From assembly GCA_037903355.1 (NCBI GenBank), contig JBAJFE010000014.1, positions 5,518,001 through 5,582,000 on the forward strand: a stretch of DNA of 64,000 nucleotides, written 5' to 3'. A program made the position numbers and the translations under genes. The notes under the pieces were generated by a model. It saw nothing but the letters and a program-made list of their open reading frames with translations. It was not told the origin of the DNA and did not search any database. Below, piece after piece: positions 40,961 to 52,512 of this stretch (its first letter is position 1; the number at the start of each line of letters is the position of its first letter). Source of the stretch: Trichuris trichiura (taxonomy: Eukaryota > Nematoda > Enoplea > Trichinellida > Trichuridae).

Positions 40961-42889
40961 TGCATAGCCTAAGTCAATTCTAGTGCCCCAGTGAACGATA
41001 CGTAGTGAATGTGTTACTCTTTGTTTCCTCGTTACGTTATTCTATGTGAAGTGCACCTAAGCAGTACCTATGGCGCTCGTTGTCTGTGAAAAAGGAACGC
41101 TGGAGGGCGTTGTGCTCATAATCCCACAATCCTTTCCATTGCGCGGTTACGGCGCTAATGCTTTCCATTGTTCATTGTTCTCTTAATCCTACTCAATTAC
41201 ATAATCACGTTGTGGTTCGTGCTTTGATGTGGCTCGGAATTACCCCCGCCCGGATGCTCGGCGTAAAGACTTGTTCCGTCTATCTTTTAGCTTAAGCAAA
41301 ACACAGTTCTCTCCGTAAACATGGCGCTGAATTACCATTAAAAACGAAACATTTTCAACAATGAGTTGCTCACTACCTTTCAAAAATTATCAGTATTGGG
41401 AGTAGATTGTCCTTTTTTGCAGTAATCTTCTTGTAATTAATAAATAAGACATGAAACCTGGGTGAATTCACAATTTATAGCGCACTGGAAAAGAAAGCTC
41501 AGTTCATATAAATGACCACTCAGAACCATTTTAGAAAATAAACCTAATTAAAAACCACCCTGATTAACAGTTGAGTCGTTCTAATAGGAAACTTCATAGT
41601 ATGCTCAATTATATAAAGGCAGGTCAGCAGGGATTCGTCCAGCTTTTACTTTGCGTCAGATATAACCACATGAAAAACTGCTTAAACGCAGGATGGAAAC
41701 TACTAGCTAATACGAGATAATCTAGCTCCAGCTTTGGAAGAGGTAAATGCAGCAGGTAAATCGCTATGATCCTTTTGCTTACCACCTGCCAAAACCTGAA
41801 TATCTAGGCAGCCGAATCACAGCTGGCTGCTCTGATGCGAGGCAGAAATGCCAACAAGTTCTTCCCTTGCTAGGGGTTGTATTCGAATTGCATGTGTCTC
41901 CTACCTAAGTGATATAATAGTCTTCCAGTCTCTCGTCGTAAACGCTGAGATTGACTTCGTGGCGGGATACCTCAGCACCCTCAGTGGAGACTAACTCAAG
42001 AATAATTTACGCTTCAAGAGAAAATGGCTTTCCCGCGAAACTAAAACTCAGCTTTGGACTCCGTGAACGCATCATCCAGAAGATGGGCCAAAAGTTCCCC
42101 ATCTTCATGTGGAAAATAAGATTCCTTCGGGGAACGGAATTGTAAAGCAGCTAGTGCCATATTTCAGAAAGTTTTGTTGCAAGAAAAAAGATCTTTTAAA
42201 CCCCGCTGACCTAGCTGTTCTTGTTGTTCTTTGCATTCACTGGGAAGGTGTCTCCTTTTGAAGGTGCTTCATTCCACTAACGTTTTAGAATCAACGCGTT
42301 GGAGCAGAGAAAACAAACAACAGTCAAAATGCTAAACATCGTTTGTTCTCATTGTCAAGATAAGTCTGTTACGAAAACTGGAGGGCGAAACAATTTCAAC
42401 ATGTAGTGCAACGTCAGTAAAAGCGAAATTATGCAAATTCGTTATCCTGGAGGCATTAATTCCGATTGGCTACTTTTGGTAGAAATTCAATGCCCAACAG
42501 GATTCATTATTAATACGTACCATCAGCTTTCAAAACTGCGAAATTGAGGCTTGTAAAGCTCTTGAGATGGCATTTTAAACGAGCACACTAATATTTAATT
42601 AAATTATCTTTTTTCCTTTGTTATCTTTATTTAAATTACCTCGTATTTTGTTTTACTGGCAATCATTGCAACTGTTTATGAAGTTTTTTATGGTACATTT
42701 CTATTTCTCGTTTCAATTTTTCTGCTTGGTACCATTTTCAAGCAAGCTCCATGTCCTGCAAGCAGTTTAACGTCGAGCTGAGTTCAATGATCGTCTTCAC
42801 TTTCTTTATACATACTGCAAGTCGTTATTCTTTGAAATGTTTTCTCGTACGGAAATGTCCCGTTGAAAATACAAAATTTTTAATGGAAT
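40961..42889. other. No gene recognised
   Basis: I see no supported feature. The frame 41951-42145 and other short frames have no motif. TTTAGACAGGCGGCG near 42900 marks the end of the following PLE. Confidence 0.45.
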
Positions 42890-45530
42890 TCCATAGCTTT
42901 TAGACAGGCGGCGCGTAACCCGTCCTCAGCGGTAATTGAAGTTAATGTAATCAGCAAGTTTGAAGCCGCTATCCAATCAGTTTTAACGGTTTAAAACGAG
43001 TGTTTTAGTCTTGTTTTTTGAAGTTTTTACTCTCTGTCGACCGACTGCGTCACTTGCTGCGTGTATCTTGTATCATATTAATATGTACCTGTTAATTTAT
43101 TTTTATAGATTTTCTCCATTGTTATTTTACGTTTGTTATATCTATTTTCTATTTTGTTCTATATTTGTTAATCCGTTTCATGTTTACTCCTTGTTCTATG
43201 TAAATTTATCCATTTTTCCCTTATATTTCCATAAACTAGGGTCCGCGTATATAGTTCAATGGTTTTATGCGTATGTTACTCTATTTCTTCACTTGTTACA
43301 AGCGCTCGAGTATACAATCCATTTAGTGAACAGCAATTGTAGCGCGTAACAATGTTTGTCCATAGTTCACTTATTTCCGCTCCTTGATTACGATTGTACG
43401 TCATATTGGGCCTAATGTAAAGGGCTTTTTTAATTCTTCGTAAGAGTACGTTACTTTCATAGCATAAGACTTTAGATTGGAGAGGCTGGTTACATTGTGC
43501 TGCATGCTCCGTCACAGCGGAGGCTTGTATAGTTTTTTCCATGGTAGCTCTTGGATCCATCGTCAGTCTCCGCGTTGTGGGATTAGAATATTACTATTGT
43601 TAAGAATGGTTTTTGCGTTATTGTAACTTCTTAGCTTTTTTAGGTTTTCATTGAACATATTTTCCAGAGTGTTGCCTGTTTCCCCAATGTAGACTTCTGA
43701 GCAAGCACATTTGACCACGTAGACTAACCCTGCCTTTTTGTTCGCTGGGATTTTCGTTTTGTCCTTACGAAGAATTGACCGGAAATTGGGGAAATCCTTG
43801 AAAAAGACTCAGAAACTTAATTGTGCTCCTAGCCGGACAATCTTTTCGTCCAGTCCTACAACACAGGGAATAAATAAACATGGATTGCGCGAAGTATTTG
43901 GTTTGGGTGATTCGCGGTCGCTAAGTTGGTATTGGAATACAGTAGGCCCTCGTTATACGCGGTCTTTTTATTCGCGGATTTGACTCAACGCGGTTTGTTT
44001 TTAGAAAGCAATGACTTAATTTTTAGCAGAGATTGACGAACCGCTGCTGAACATGATAGCAGCGCAGTATCCTTTTTTGTGTATGTAGTGGTAGGATTCC
44101 ATGACGTGACCTGAGAAAATGTTTTTTTCTATTCTTATGTCTTCTCAACCCTGCGCGTAATGCTAATACCTCGTGTTACTCCAATGAGCTGTCACTCACT
44201 TGTTGCTTTTAGTTTCTCATTGCCCCAAATTAAGCTTAGGTGCCTCATGCGATTGTAAGTCAATTTCTTAAATCATAATGGCTTATGAATAGTAATGAAC
44301 TTCCTTACCCATAGAAGCAGTTAGGTTTTCAATATTGACTGTCTCAGAAAGGCTGCATACGTTTTCTGAAGAAACATTGTAAGATCGCTTAATGCAGCAA
44401 AGTTTTAAATTTGCTTAAGCTAATTACCTGCTTGATGGATTAAGAAGTCTGTTAACAACAGCAAAGATTGAAAATGCTAACAGCACAGCTTAGTCTACTG
44501 AACTTGAAATGTCGTTTGTGTGCAACAATTTTAAGTAAAAAAAATGAAATTTGCAGCATAGTTTAACCACTTCTATTAGTGAAAAGTGCAAATGGATGTC
44601 AGAATCGTCACCCCATTATGTTCATCCAAGATAGTCGTTGCTCAATACTGACAGCTGCTATACGACCTGGGTTTTAATTGTTGAAGGTTGAGAATGCTGA
44701 GAGAAGAATTTTATGCTTAGGTGACAATAGAAGATGGTTGCCTCAAAGCTTCCGGAACGCTTTTGCTTCTGCAGCCAGCAGAAGTTAATTAACTTTCAAC
44801 ATAGGCCTTTCGGATTACCAGTGACTTATCATCAGCATGAACTCTGCCACTCAGCGGAAAAGGTCATACCGCCTGAAAAATCTTCTACCTAGCTAACATT
44901 CAAGTAAAAGATAAAGCTGATGTGAAGGTGCAAGCAACGATTGTTGGTAAAGACGTACTGGAAACAATGGTGCCAGCTGAGGTTCAGCGATTTTACTTTT
45001 CGCTTACATCATTGAAACAGTTTCTTTGCGCGGAACTGTAGTAGTTCATGCGGAGTACGCAGTCTTTATTGTTACGATGTTGTCCGTAGCTTCGTACTAA
45101 CTTTGTTTATACTGAAATAACGGGGCAATACCGTAACAATAAAAGCCTGTATATTTCGCGTACAGCTGAAACAGTGTATTCTGAAAGTAATTCGCATTCC
45201 AATATATTTTTGGATAGTTGAATGTCATTATTTTCTTTAATATGTTCTTCACTAAACTATTTACTTAACACTAATTGATATTAGTAACTACTAGCAATTT
45301 CGTGTCTATTTGTAGTGTACACGAGAAAGCGCGCATGTTATTTACAAAGGATTCTATATTTTGCGCAGGGGACTTGACTTTACGCGGAATTTGTTATACG
45401 CGGAAAGTCCTGGAACCAAAAACCGCGGATAACGAGGGCCTACTGTACGTGGTCAATAAAAGATTTTGAACAATCGTTTTCGTAGATCTTTCTAACATAG
45501 TTAAGCTCTGAATAGAAGACACTGAATTAT
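42890..45530 (-). pseudogene. PLE remnant split by a pogo-like element
   Basis: On the minus strand, right of the insertion, 45530-45448 reads FYSELNYVRKIYE then SKSFIDHV, the thumb region of PLE RT. Left of it, 43937-43276 continues QYQLSDRESP, IPCVVGLDEKIVRLGAQLSF, a decayed GIY-YIG motif at about 43690-43720, and AVTEHAAQCNQPLQSKVLCY with RIKKALYIRP. The end at about 42895-42945 has a decayed hammerhead-like core (CTGAGGACGGG). The copy resembles the 34-kb and 6-kb lineage at the C-terminus. It is 5'-truncated near 45530. Confidence 0.85.
43940..45445 (+). mobile_element. pogo/Tigger-like element, 1506 bp, nested in PLE
   Basis: Terminal inverted repeats CAGTAGGCCCTCGTTATACG and CGCGGATAACGAGGGCCTAC-TG are near perfect, and TA flanks both ends (43938-43939, 45446-45447). 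Removing it joins FIDHV and QYQLSD of the PLE reading frame, confirming the insertion. No transposase could be read inside, so it is probably a non-autonomous or badly decayed member. A fragment of the same family lies at 20216-20303. Confidence 0.9.
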
Positions 45531-46510
45531 TAATACAGTGACAGAAATTATAAGAATGGGACCATCGAAGAGAACAACTTCGTGTTAACATCCACCTGTT
45601 CTTTGTCGCAGTTCAGTTGCATTGCCATTATTTTGTTCGGTGGTCAAACCACAAAATATCTTAATCAGTTGTGCTATCTTTTTCCTTAGTAGTGGCCGCT
45701 CCAGCTGTTCATGATTATGCATGGAAGTAACCCAGTTTTGATTATTACCAATGCCAGACAGCAGCGTTTGAAATCCAGTGTTTAAGTTGCAAATAATGAA
45801 ACGTAGAAAACGGAGGTTCCTACGCTCTTCTGATCCCGTTTTGAGCGGATAGATTGACGACGGTGTTAGAACAGCCCTGAAAAATCCGTTTTATTTTTTA
45901 CCTTTGCCAATTACACCTCTCGTTTTAAAATGCCGTCTGGCATTGGTGACTTTCAAAACAGGGATAACTGCGCGCGTACATGAAGAACCTCTCCGCTACC
46001 AACCATTATTTAAATAAAAAGTTGGTGCAAACTCCATCTACTAAAAGCTCTAAACGCTTCGGAATAAAAATGTTCGAAAATGAGCAGCTTTGAAACCCAC
46101 GTCTTCATGTAACCTTTAGCAGAATTCTTCATTCCAGCGGCATATAAGAGTAAAGGAAAAAGTTTCAGAGCAAACGGACTTTAGCCCAATGTTTCAGATC
46201 ATAATGGCAAGCGTGCTACTGCCTTGCTGCTGAAGCAGGAACCATGACAACGTTGAATAAGCTTTGCGAGCGTTTAATGAGCAATTTGCAGGTTTCAAAA
46301 GTTACATCATCTAAATTATATCAACACTTAACGCGTTCCCATTGTGGTTCTCCTATAACGAAGACAGAGTTAGGTTAAGGGACTGTTTTCAGGAAAAAAG
46401 TATGAAAATTTAAAAATAAAGCACAATCATAGACGGTTAGCTCATTCTCAGCAGTCTTTTTCACCGTTGCAATTTTCAGACTAACAGAAACTACGGAATA
46501 GCCATTCCAA
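45531..46510. other. No gene recognised
   Basis: I found no supported exon or repeat. It may contain the 3' flank of the small membrane-protein gene that ends at 46615. Confidence 0.45.

Positions 46511-46570
<60 letters not shown>
46511..46570. repeat. (ATT)n microsatellite, 20 units
   Basis: Twenty uninterrupted ATT units occupy 46511-46570, about 45 bp past the stop codon of the gene at 46615-46995, so they lie in its probable 3' untranslated region. Confidence 0.97.
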
Positions 46571-46572
<2 letters not shown>

Positions 46573-46614
46573 AAAGATATTCTTCTTATTTTGTCGTACC
46601 AAAATGAAAGTACC

Positions 46615-46995
46615 TCACGGTGCCGGAGAACCTGTGTTTGCCTTAGGGTCTGGAATGTACGGGAAGTTCCATTCAACTGCACGTGGTGGTGCAGTCATTC
46701 CTGGCGGTGCAAGCACAAAATTTGGGGGCATTTTCGGCATCTCATTTTCCGCTGGTCCCGGCACGCCACCCTTCTTCTTTGACTCCATGTCGGAATCCAA
46801 CGTAATTACAGCTGGATTGACTGAAAACTATTTGCTGATTATTTAAACGCTTACTCTATACAGTACAAGCGTCATACATTCCTTCTTTTTCTTCCCACAG
46901 AGAAAAACGAAGATCACTGAGATCAGCATGAAGGCAAGGGCAAGGAAAATCCCATCAATCAAGCTTAATGCACCTACGCTGGAAAAGTTGTCCAT
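46615..46995 (-). CDS. Small single-pass membrane protein, unknown function (two exons)
   Basis: Exon 1 (46878-46995) begins ATGGACAACTTTTCC and encodes MDNFSSVGALSLIDG, a membrane helix (IFLALAFMLISVIFVFLC) and GKKKKE. Exon 2 (46615-46820) encodes NPAVITLDSDMESKKKGG, a Pro-rich tail with PKMPPNFVLAPPGMTAPPR, then VEWNFPYIPDPKANTGSPAP and a stop. The 57-nt intron has donor GTATGA and acceptor TTTTCAG and keeps the frame (the split codon is TTC). The product is 107 residues: short outside, one helix, basic stop-transfer, and a Pro-rich cytoplasmic tail. I do not recognise the family. The start is 250 bp from that of the divergent gene at 47246. Confidence 0.65.
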
Positions 46996-47245
46996 TATTT
47001 TTAGTTCCTGATGCAAGTAGACGCTCCTAACTTATGGCACGTAATGAAGTGTAAGGGAGATCACGCAGTGAAAGGTTAAAACTGACTTTAAACTTTAAAC
47101 TTTCTTTATTAAGGTACTCGTATTGTCGATAATGACGCTCAGCTTAAAAAACTTTTCTTGAAGAACTGAAGAGTACATTTGTGATAATGCAAGGTTACAT
47201 TGATTAACAATCATACATCCGCGCGCAGACCCACCACATATCGCA

Positions 47246-47581
47246 ATGATTGGAGCAAGCATTATGGTAGCCGTCGCATCAGCTGCTGCAATTACTTTGT
47301 TGCTAACAACCTGCAGTGGTGGTGAAGACGACGATATAGTGGATGACCATGGTTCGCCCAGACAAGATACCCACAGCTTCGTTGAATTAGCTATACTGCA
47401 ACTGAAAAGTGGTGGTAAAGTATGCAGGAAAAGCGGCCAAGCTAAGAGTCCAGTCAACTCTAGCCGTACCTCAGCGAGAGGCTCAGCACGTTCTAATGCA
47501 GCTGGAGCAGGGGCAGAAATGAATGTTTTAGAGATCCATAGCAAGCCAAAACCAGAAACGGCGGCTGTAAAGAAGTACTGA
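47246..47581 (+). CDS. Candidate small membrane protein, unknown function
   Basis: A single frame of 111 codons starts MIGASIMVAVASAAAITLLL, a hydrophobic N-terminal helix or signal anchor. It continues CSGGEDDDIVDDHGSPRQD, a mixed segment FVELAILQLKSGGKVC, a Ser/Arg/Ala-rich part and a Lys-rich end (SKPKPETAAVKKY). It diverges from the 46995 gene with 250 bp between start codons. The antisense frame (47544-47095) is also open and hydrophobic, so strand choice rests on the cleaner membrane-then-acidic organisation on plus. It could be one exon of a longer gene. No family is recognised. Confidence 0.4.
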   Translation: MIGASIMVAVASAAAITLLLTTCSGGEDDDIVDDHGSPRQDTHSFVELAILQLKSGGKVCRKSGQAKSPVNSSRTSARGSARSNAAGAGAEMNVLEIHSKPKPETAAVKKY

Positions 47582-47825
47582 TCCCATTATCAATGCAACA
47601 CTTTTAAAAAATGAAACGTTTTTACATCATTAGCGCTCTCGCTGGAATGCGCAAAGCCCAAGAAATTAATCAACGTTGATCTCATATTAAGTTTTATGAT
47701 GGCTGAATTATAGTGATTTAAATAAACTCGTCTCTACTCTTTCACATTTGACTCCGCATAAATAATTAAATACATTTCATTCATATTTCTCCAGTTTTTA
47801 AACTTAATTTTGTTATGTTACATGA

Positions 47826-49340
47826 ATGAGAACTTCAGTTATCCCTAACGTAAAAACACTTTTGGCGCTGTCTAGCAGTGTTATTACAAAGGCTGATAAA
47901 GGTAATACTGTTTTAATTGACCGAACTGCCTATACACAAAAGATTAATGAACTCCTCAGTAATCCTATTTACCGTCCAATTAAAGAAGATCCAACAGAAA
48001 AGACGCGTGAAACCCTCTTAAATATCTTAGACGCTTTTGCTAATGAAACGCAAGACCCAGTACTGCCTAAAATAAGCTGCAATCTATTCTACACTAGTAA
48101 CACCAGCTGTACTGAACTTTATAGTCCTCTCAAAATTCACAAACCAGGGGTTCCTTTAAGACCGGTAGTTTCAAGCATAAGCATAGTTAGTTCTAAACTT
48201 CGTTCATATCTAAAATAACATGATCCTATAACTGATAAACGTGATTCAAATGTTTAAAATTGTAGAAACTTTTGCGCAGCGCTAAAAACAGTAAAACCAC
48301 AGTCCACTGATTCCACGGTAAGCTATGACGTTAAAGATCTATTTGCAAGTATCCCCGTAAAATATTCGATCAAATGTTACAAACCCTACTAAACGCGAAA
48401 GATACTACCTTGCTTAGAACTAAGCTAAAGCCCACCCACATAGTAAAATTGGTACCCTTCTGCATGCATGACGGCAACTACATCATGTTCCATGACAGTT
48501 TCTTCCCATAAAAGGAAGGAGCACCCATAGGAATTCCACTACCTCCCACCCTCGCAGAGATCTTCACGGAACATCTTGAGGAAGAAGCTTTCAGCAGCCT
48601 GCATAATTCTGACACCTATCTTTTTCAAAAGAGACGTCCATGATATTTTTGCCATTGTTAAAACAGGAAAATAAGACAATCTCCTAGAACATCTGAACAG
48701 TCTTTTCCTTAATCAAATAGCATTAACCATTGGAAAAAAACAATCGAAAACTACCTTCTCTTGATGTGTCAATCATAAAACGAGGGAATAAATTACAAAC
48801 AACCGTTTGTAGAATACCTGCCCACTCAGATCGCCGCTTACACTTTTCTTCGCATCACCCAATACCGGTTAAAAATGGGTTTCGTAAAGGCAAGGTTGAC
48901 CGGGCCCTGGCAGTATGCGATCCCACCTATTTAAATGCTAAATCAAGCCATGTTTTAAACACGCTGCGCAGCAATGGGTACCCCAGTAGACTCGTCATTC
49001 CCATTATTGGACAATGCAAATTGAATAAATCATTACCATTGGCCCCATCCAATAATCAACAACTACAACTGGTTTTGGTGCTTCCCTACTGCAGTGGCCT
49101 AAGTGAAAAGATTAATAGGTTGAGGCATTTCCTAAATTTCAATGCTTGTTTAAAAGTTCTTCCAATCTTCGTTCGATTGTGAGAAATGACAAGATCAAAG
49201 TTCCCATTAACACCAAACCAGGCGTCGTTTACGAAACTTAATGCGGTTGCAACGCCTCCTATATAGGAGAAATGGCCAACACTCACTCCTTTCACAGATT
49301 CGACCAACACATGAAGACTGTGTTGACTGAATCTGTGAAT
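47826..49340 (+). pseudogene. Degenerate PLE copy (older group)
   Basis: Readable pieces in order: SSVITKADKGNTVLIDR, SCTELYSPLKIHKPGVPLRP, VSYDVKDLFASIPV at about 48325, HDIFA in place of the YVDDIF box at about 48640, FSSHHPIPVKNGFRKGKVDR, VLNTLRSNGYPSRLV, LPYCSGLSEKINRLRHFL, and CGCNASYIGEMAN with FDQHMKTV (decayed GIY-YIG) at 49240-49310. Many stops and shifts are present. It is a different PLE lineage from the 6- and 34-kb copies and probably the parent type of the 38-39 kb relics. Confidence 0.85.
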
Positions 49341-50163
49341 TTAAACCTGCTGACTGTTTTGATGTGACGGCAGACTCCTGCCAACCGAATTTGGAAAACT
49401 CATTTGTTCAAAACTCTAAAAATTCTGAAGATCCCGTAGCCGGTTTAACCTATCTGTCACTTATCATATCGAAGCATTGCCATTAACCTCAGCTCCAGGT
49501 CCTTGTACAACATGGAAAAGCTTGTCCTCACGAAAGGACTAAACTACGTTCCAACAACCAAACGTGTATCCATACTGAGCACCGTTAGCAACGTAGAAGC
49601 TGCACTGCACAAGCTTGACGAATGCAAGGCGAACGAAATCAGATGCGCCGTTTCGAGCGTGCTTCTCTCACAGATGTACCAACCCAAGCTAAACTCGACT
49701 CCGTTCGAGTTTCACATTCTCAACAGATTAAAAATAGACACATCCATCACTATCACAAAAGCTGACAAAGGCAATGCCGTGGTCATAATAGACAAGTGCC
49801 CCATAGCAGCAAGACTGAAGAATTGCTCAGCTCGCCAACCTGTTAGAATTCCCGACGGTCCTATTGAGCCCACTCCAAAATCGCCGCTACACCTAACAGC
49901 CTGTTATGGTGAGCAATCTGGCGATCAGCGAATCGTTGCAATCTCCAAACCAAGTACAACAGCCAGCAATTCAAAAAGTCCTGAACTTTATTGCCTTTCC
50001 AAAGGTCACAAACCAGACACCCTTTCCATGCCAATCGTATCTAGCTCAAATTTCATGACCAGTGCACTGAGCAAATACATTGCCACGCTTCTCAACTTCT
50101 TCACAGGCAAAAGACAATCTCACGTTTCCTACTCAAGAGAGCTCCTCAACGCCGTCAAAACTA

Positions 50164-52512
50164 CAGTAGAACCTCCGAAGTTGACCACCTCCCTATGTCG
50201 ACCACCTCCTAAGTTGACCGAATTTTGACCAGTTGGTTGGTCAGCACGTTAATAAGCGCAAGGACAACCTCTACACGTCGACCACCACCGTATAAGTGGG
50301 AAGTTGACTGCTTTAGCCGTGACCTGGTATATGCACGCAATGCTAACTTGCACTCTGTAAATTGGCCTCTTCAGTTTGCTCTGTGTCAGTCGCTAGCAGC
50401 TGTTAACCATCATTGCCTCAATATGCTGTTACTCAACGTAGCGAAGTTTTTCATTACCCTAAATTGGAGATTCCTGATTACAGAACCGATTCCGTCGCTT
50501 TGACGGTGCTTCTTTTATGCTTGCCGGCACAGCTTGCGCGTTTCCTCAAGTACATAAGCTCCCATCTACGCGTTGGCAGCATTCGCCCATTGAGGGAAAT
50601 ATGACAAATCGAGCCTACTTGAACTCGTTCGCGTCGAGCTCAGTTCTATTCATTCGCTTCGCTATAGGTGTGCAGCAGGTTTCCTTAACGTGTCTTCGCG
50701 AGTAAAGATAGCCCGACTTACGCAGTAATAGACGCAGTAGTAGCTACCAAGCTGGTTGCAGTTTGCATTATGGCCAAACGGAAAGAATCGAGAGAGCTGG
50801 CACTGAAGGAAAAGGTGGATCTTATCCGCTTTCTCGAAACTAACAGTCAAAGGAAGACAGCGGAACGGTTTCATGTGAGCAAGACTACCGTTGGCAACAT
50901 CCAGAGACGTAAACGTGAGTACTTGGAAAGATATGAGAAGGAAAGCGAAGATGCGCAGCGAAGAAAAAGGAGAACCTCCCTGGACCAAGTTAATGAAGCA
51001 GCGTTACATTGGTTTAAGCAAATGAGAGCAGCTAATGCACGCATCTCTGGCCCAATGATCCAGGAAATTGCTAGAAAATTCGCCGTGGAATTCGGTTTCA
51101 CAGGTTTCCAAGCATCAAACGGTTAGCTGGCAAAGTTCAAGCTCCGTTATCAGATTTCTCAGAAAATCGTATGCGGCGAATCTAGCGAAGTTCCCGTCGA
51201 GGTCTTGGAAGACTTCATCTTGAAATTTCGTCATTTCGCCAGTGGCTTCAAGGAAGAAGACATATTCAATTCTGATGAATGCGGCTTGTTCTTCAAAGCT
51301 ATGCCTGATAGAAGTCTTGTACTAAAAGGCGATAAATGCAAAAGCGAGAAGCTCTCCAAAGAACGCTTCACTGTGCTTCTTTGCGCTAGCGCAACTGGGG
51401 AGAAGTTGAAGCCATTGGTCATTGGTAAGTCAACGAAACCCCGAGCTTTTAAGAACTTGAAGCCTGATGACCTCCCTGCCACTTGGAGATCAAATAAATC
51501 CGCCTGGATGACAGATGCCATATTCGAAGAGTGGGTAAGAAGTGTCGACGGACAGATGAAGCGAATGAAACGTTCCATCTTATTGGTAGTAGACAACTGC
51601 CCGAGCCATCCCCACGTGAAAGACCTCACAAATGTCACGTTAAAACTCCTGCCCCCAAACACTACCTCAAAGACCCAGCCTTTAGATCAAGGAGTAATTA
51701 AGACGTTTAAGGCGAAATACCGGACCCAGCTTCTGCGGTGGATCGTTGGCATAGCAGAATACACCAGCTCATTTGCGGGAGCGACTACGATTGCTGCGTC
51801 CATTAATGCTTTGGACGCTGTACTTTGGATCAATTCTTCCTGGAATAAGGTTCAACCGGAGGCAATACGGAAATGCTTCAGGAGAGCTGGATTCGTCAGA
51901 GACGAAGAGGTTCATGTCGAGCTCCGGCCTGATAGTCCCACTCCCGAAGTAGAGATTGAAGGAGTAAACTTCGAAGATTTCGTTTCAATGGATGATGAAT
52001 TGGCCACTTCTACCGAACCCGACCCATAAGCAATCTTTCAGTCTATACTAGCCGAAGCGGGACTGAGCCCAGAAGACGACGTAGAGGTGGGAAGTGAAAA
52101 TGAGACGGAAATGGTACAGAAGCTGAAGGAAGAGGACGTCGGGCGCGTGTTAGCGCAGCTGAGATGTTTTGCTGCTGAAAAATGTCCAAAGATGCTGAGC
52201 GCGATAGCTATCGCGGAGACCGCCCTTGGTGCTTATGTTTGCAGTAAGAAGAAGCACCAGACTAGAATTGATACCTTTTTCAGCAAGCAGTGTAGCCCCT
52301 AAAAAGCTTATGCATGATTTTACAGTGTTATTTTTATGCATCTCACCGTTTAATAGACCTCCAATGGACGCTCTGCGATAGAATAAAACGCATACAGATG
52401 CTAATCTGTTCAGCCGAGCCAGTTATACCCACAGTTCCAATATATTGACCACCTCCTATGTTGAACAGTTTTCTCCGGTCCCTTGGGTGGTCAATTTACG
52501 GAGGTTCTACTG
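50164..52512 (+). mobile_element. Complete Tigger-like DNA transposon, 2349 bp
   Basis: The inverted ends CAGTAGAACCTCCGAAGTTG and CAATTTACGGAGGTTCTACTG are flanked by TA (50162-50163, 52513-52514). Subterminal copies of TTGACCACC occur at both ends (for example 50183, 50212, 52446). It disrupts a PLE between LLNAVKT and the segment encoding PDDILVG, so the target is unambiguous. It is the reference for four related pieces in this window: 18666-18996, 28530-29524, 30561-30770 and 59159-59266. Confidence 0.93.
50770..52302 (+). pseudogene. Tigger/CENP-B-type transposase with two nonsense codons
   Basis: One frame of 511 codons is interrupted only by TAG at 51124-51126 (expected Trp, after FQASNG) and TAA at 52027-52029 (expected Gln; the 28-kb copy has CAA). 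The N-terminal CENP-B-like HTH is MAKRKESRELALKEKVDLIR through VSKTTVGNIQRRKREYLERY. A second HTH follows (RISGPMIQEIARKFA and GFTGF). DDE residues lie in DIFNSDECGLFFK, LLVVDNCPSHPHVK and TQPLDQGVIKTFKAKYR. The acidic tail ends KKKHQTRIDTFFSKQ. The transposase cuts and pastes at TA. Two point stops with no indels suggest recent inactivation. Confidence 0.93.

Noticed and set aside
46375..46602. Ile-rich minus-strand frame
   Set aside because: Translation of the (ATT)n microsatellite.
47095..47544. 149-codon minus-strand hydrophobic frame opposite the 47246 gene
   Set aside because: Overlaps the plus-strand frame fully. The plus reading has a simpler membrane-plus-polar-tail organisation, but the choice is not certain.
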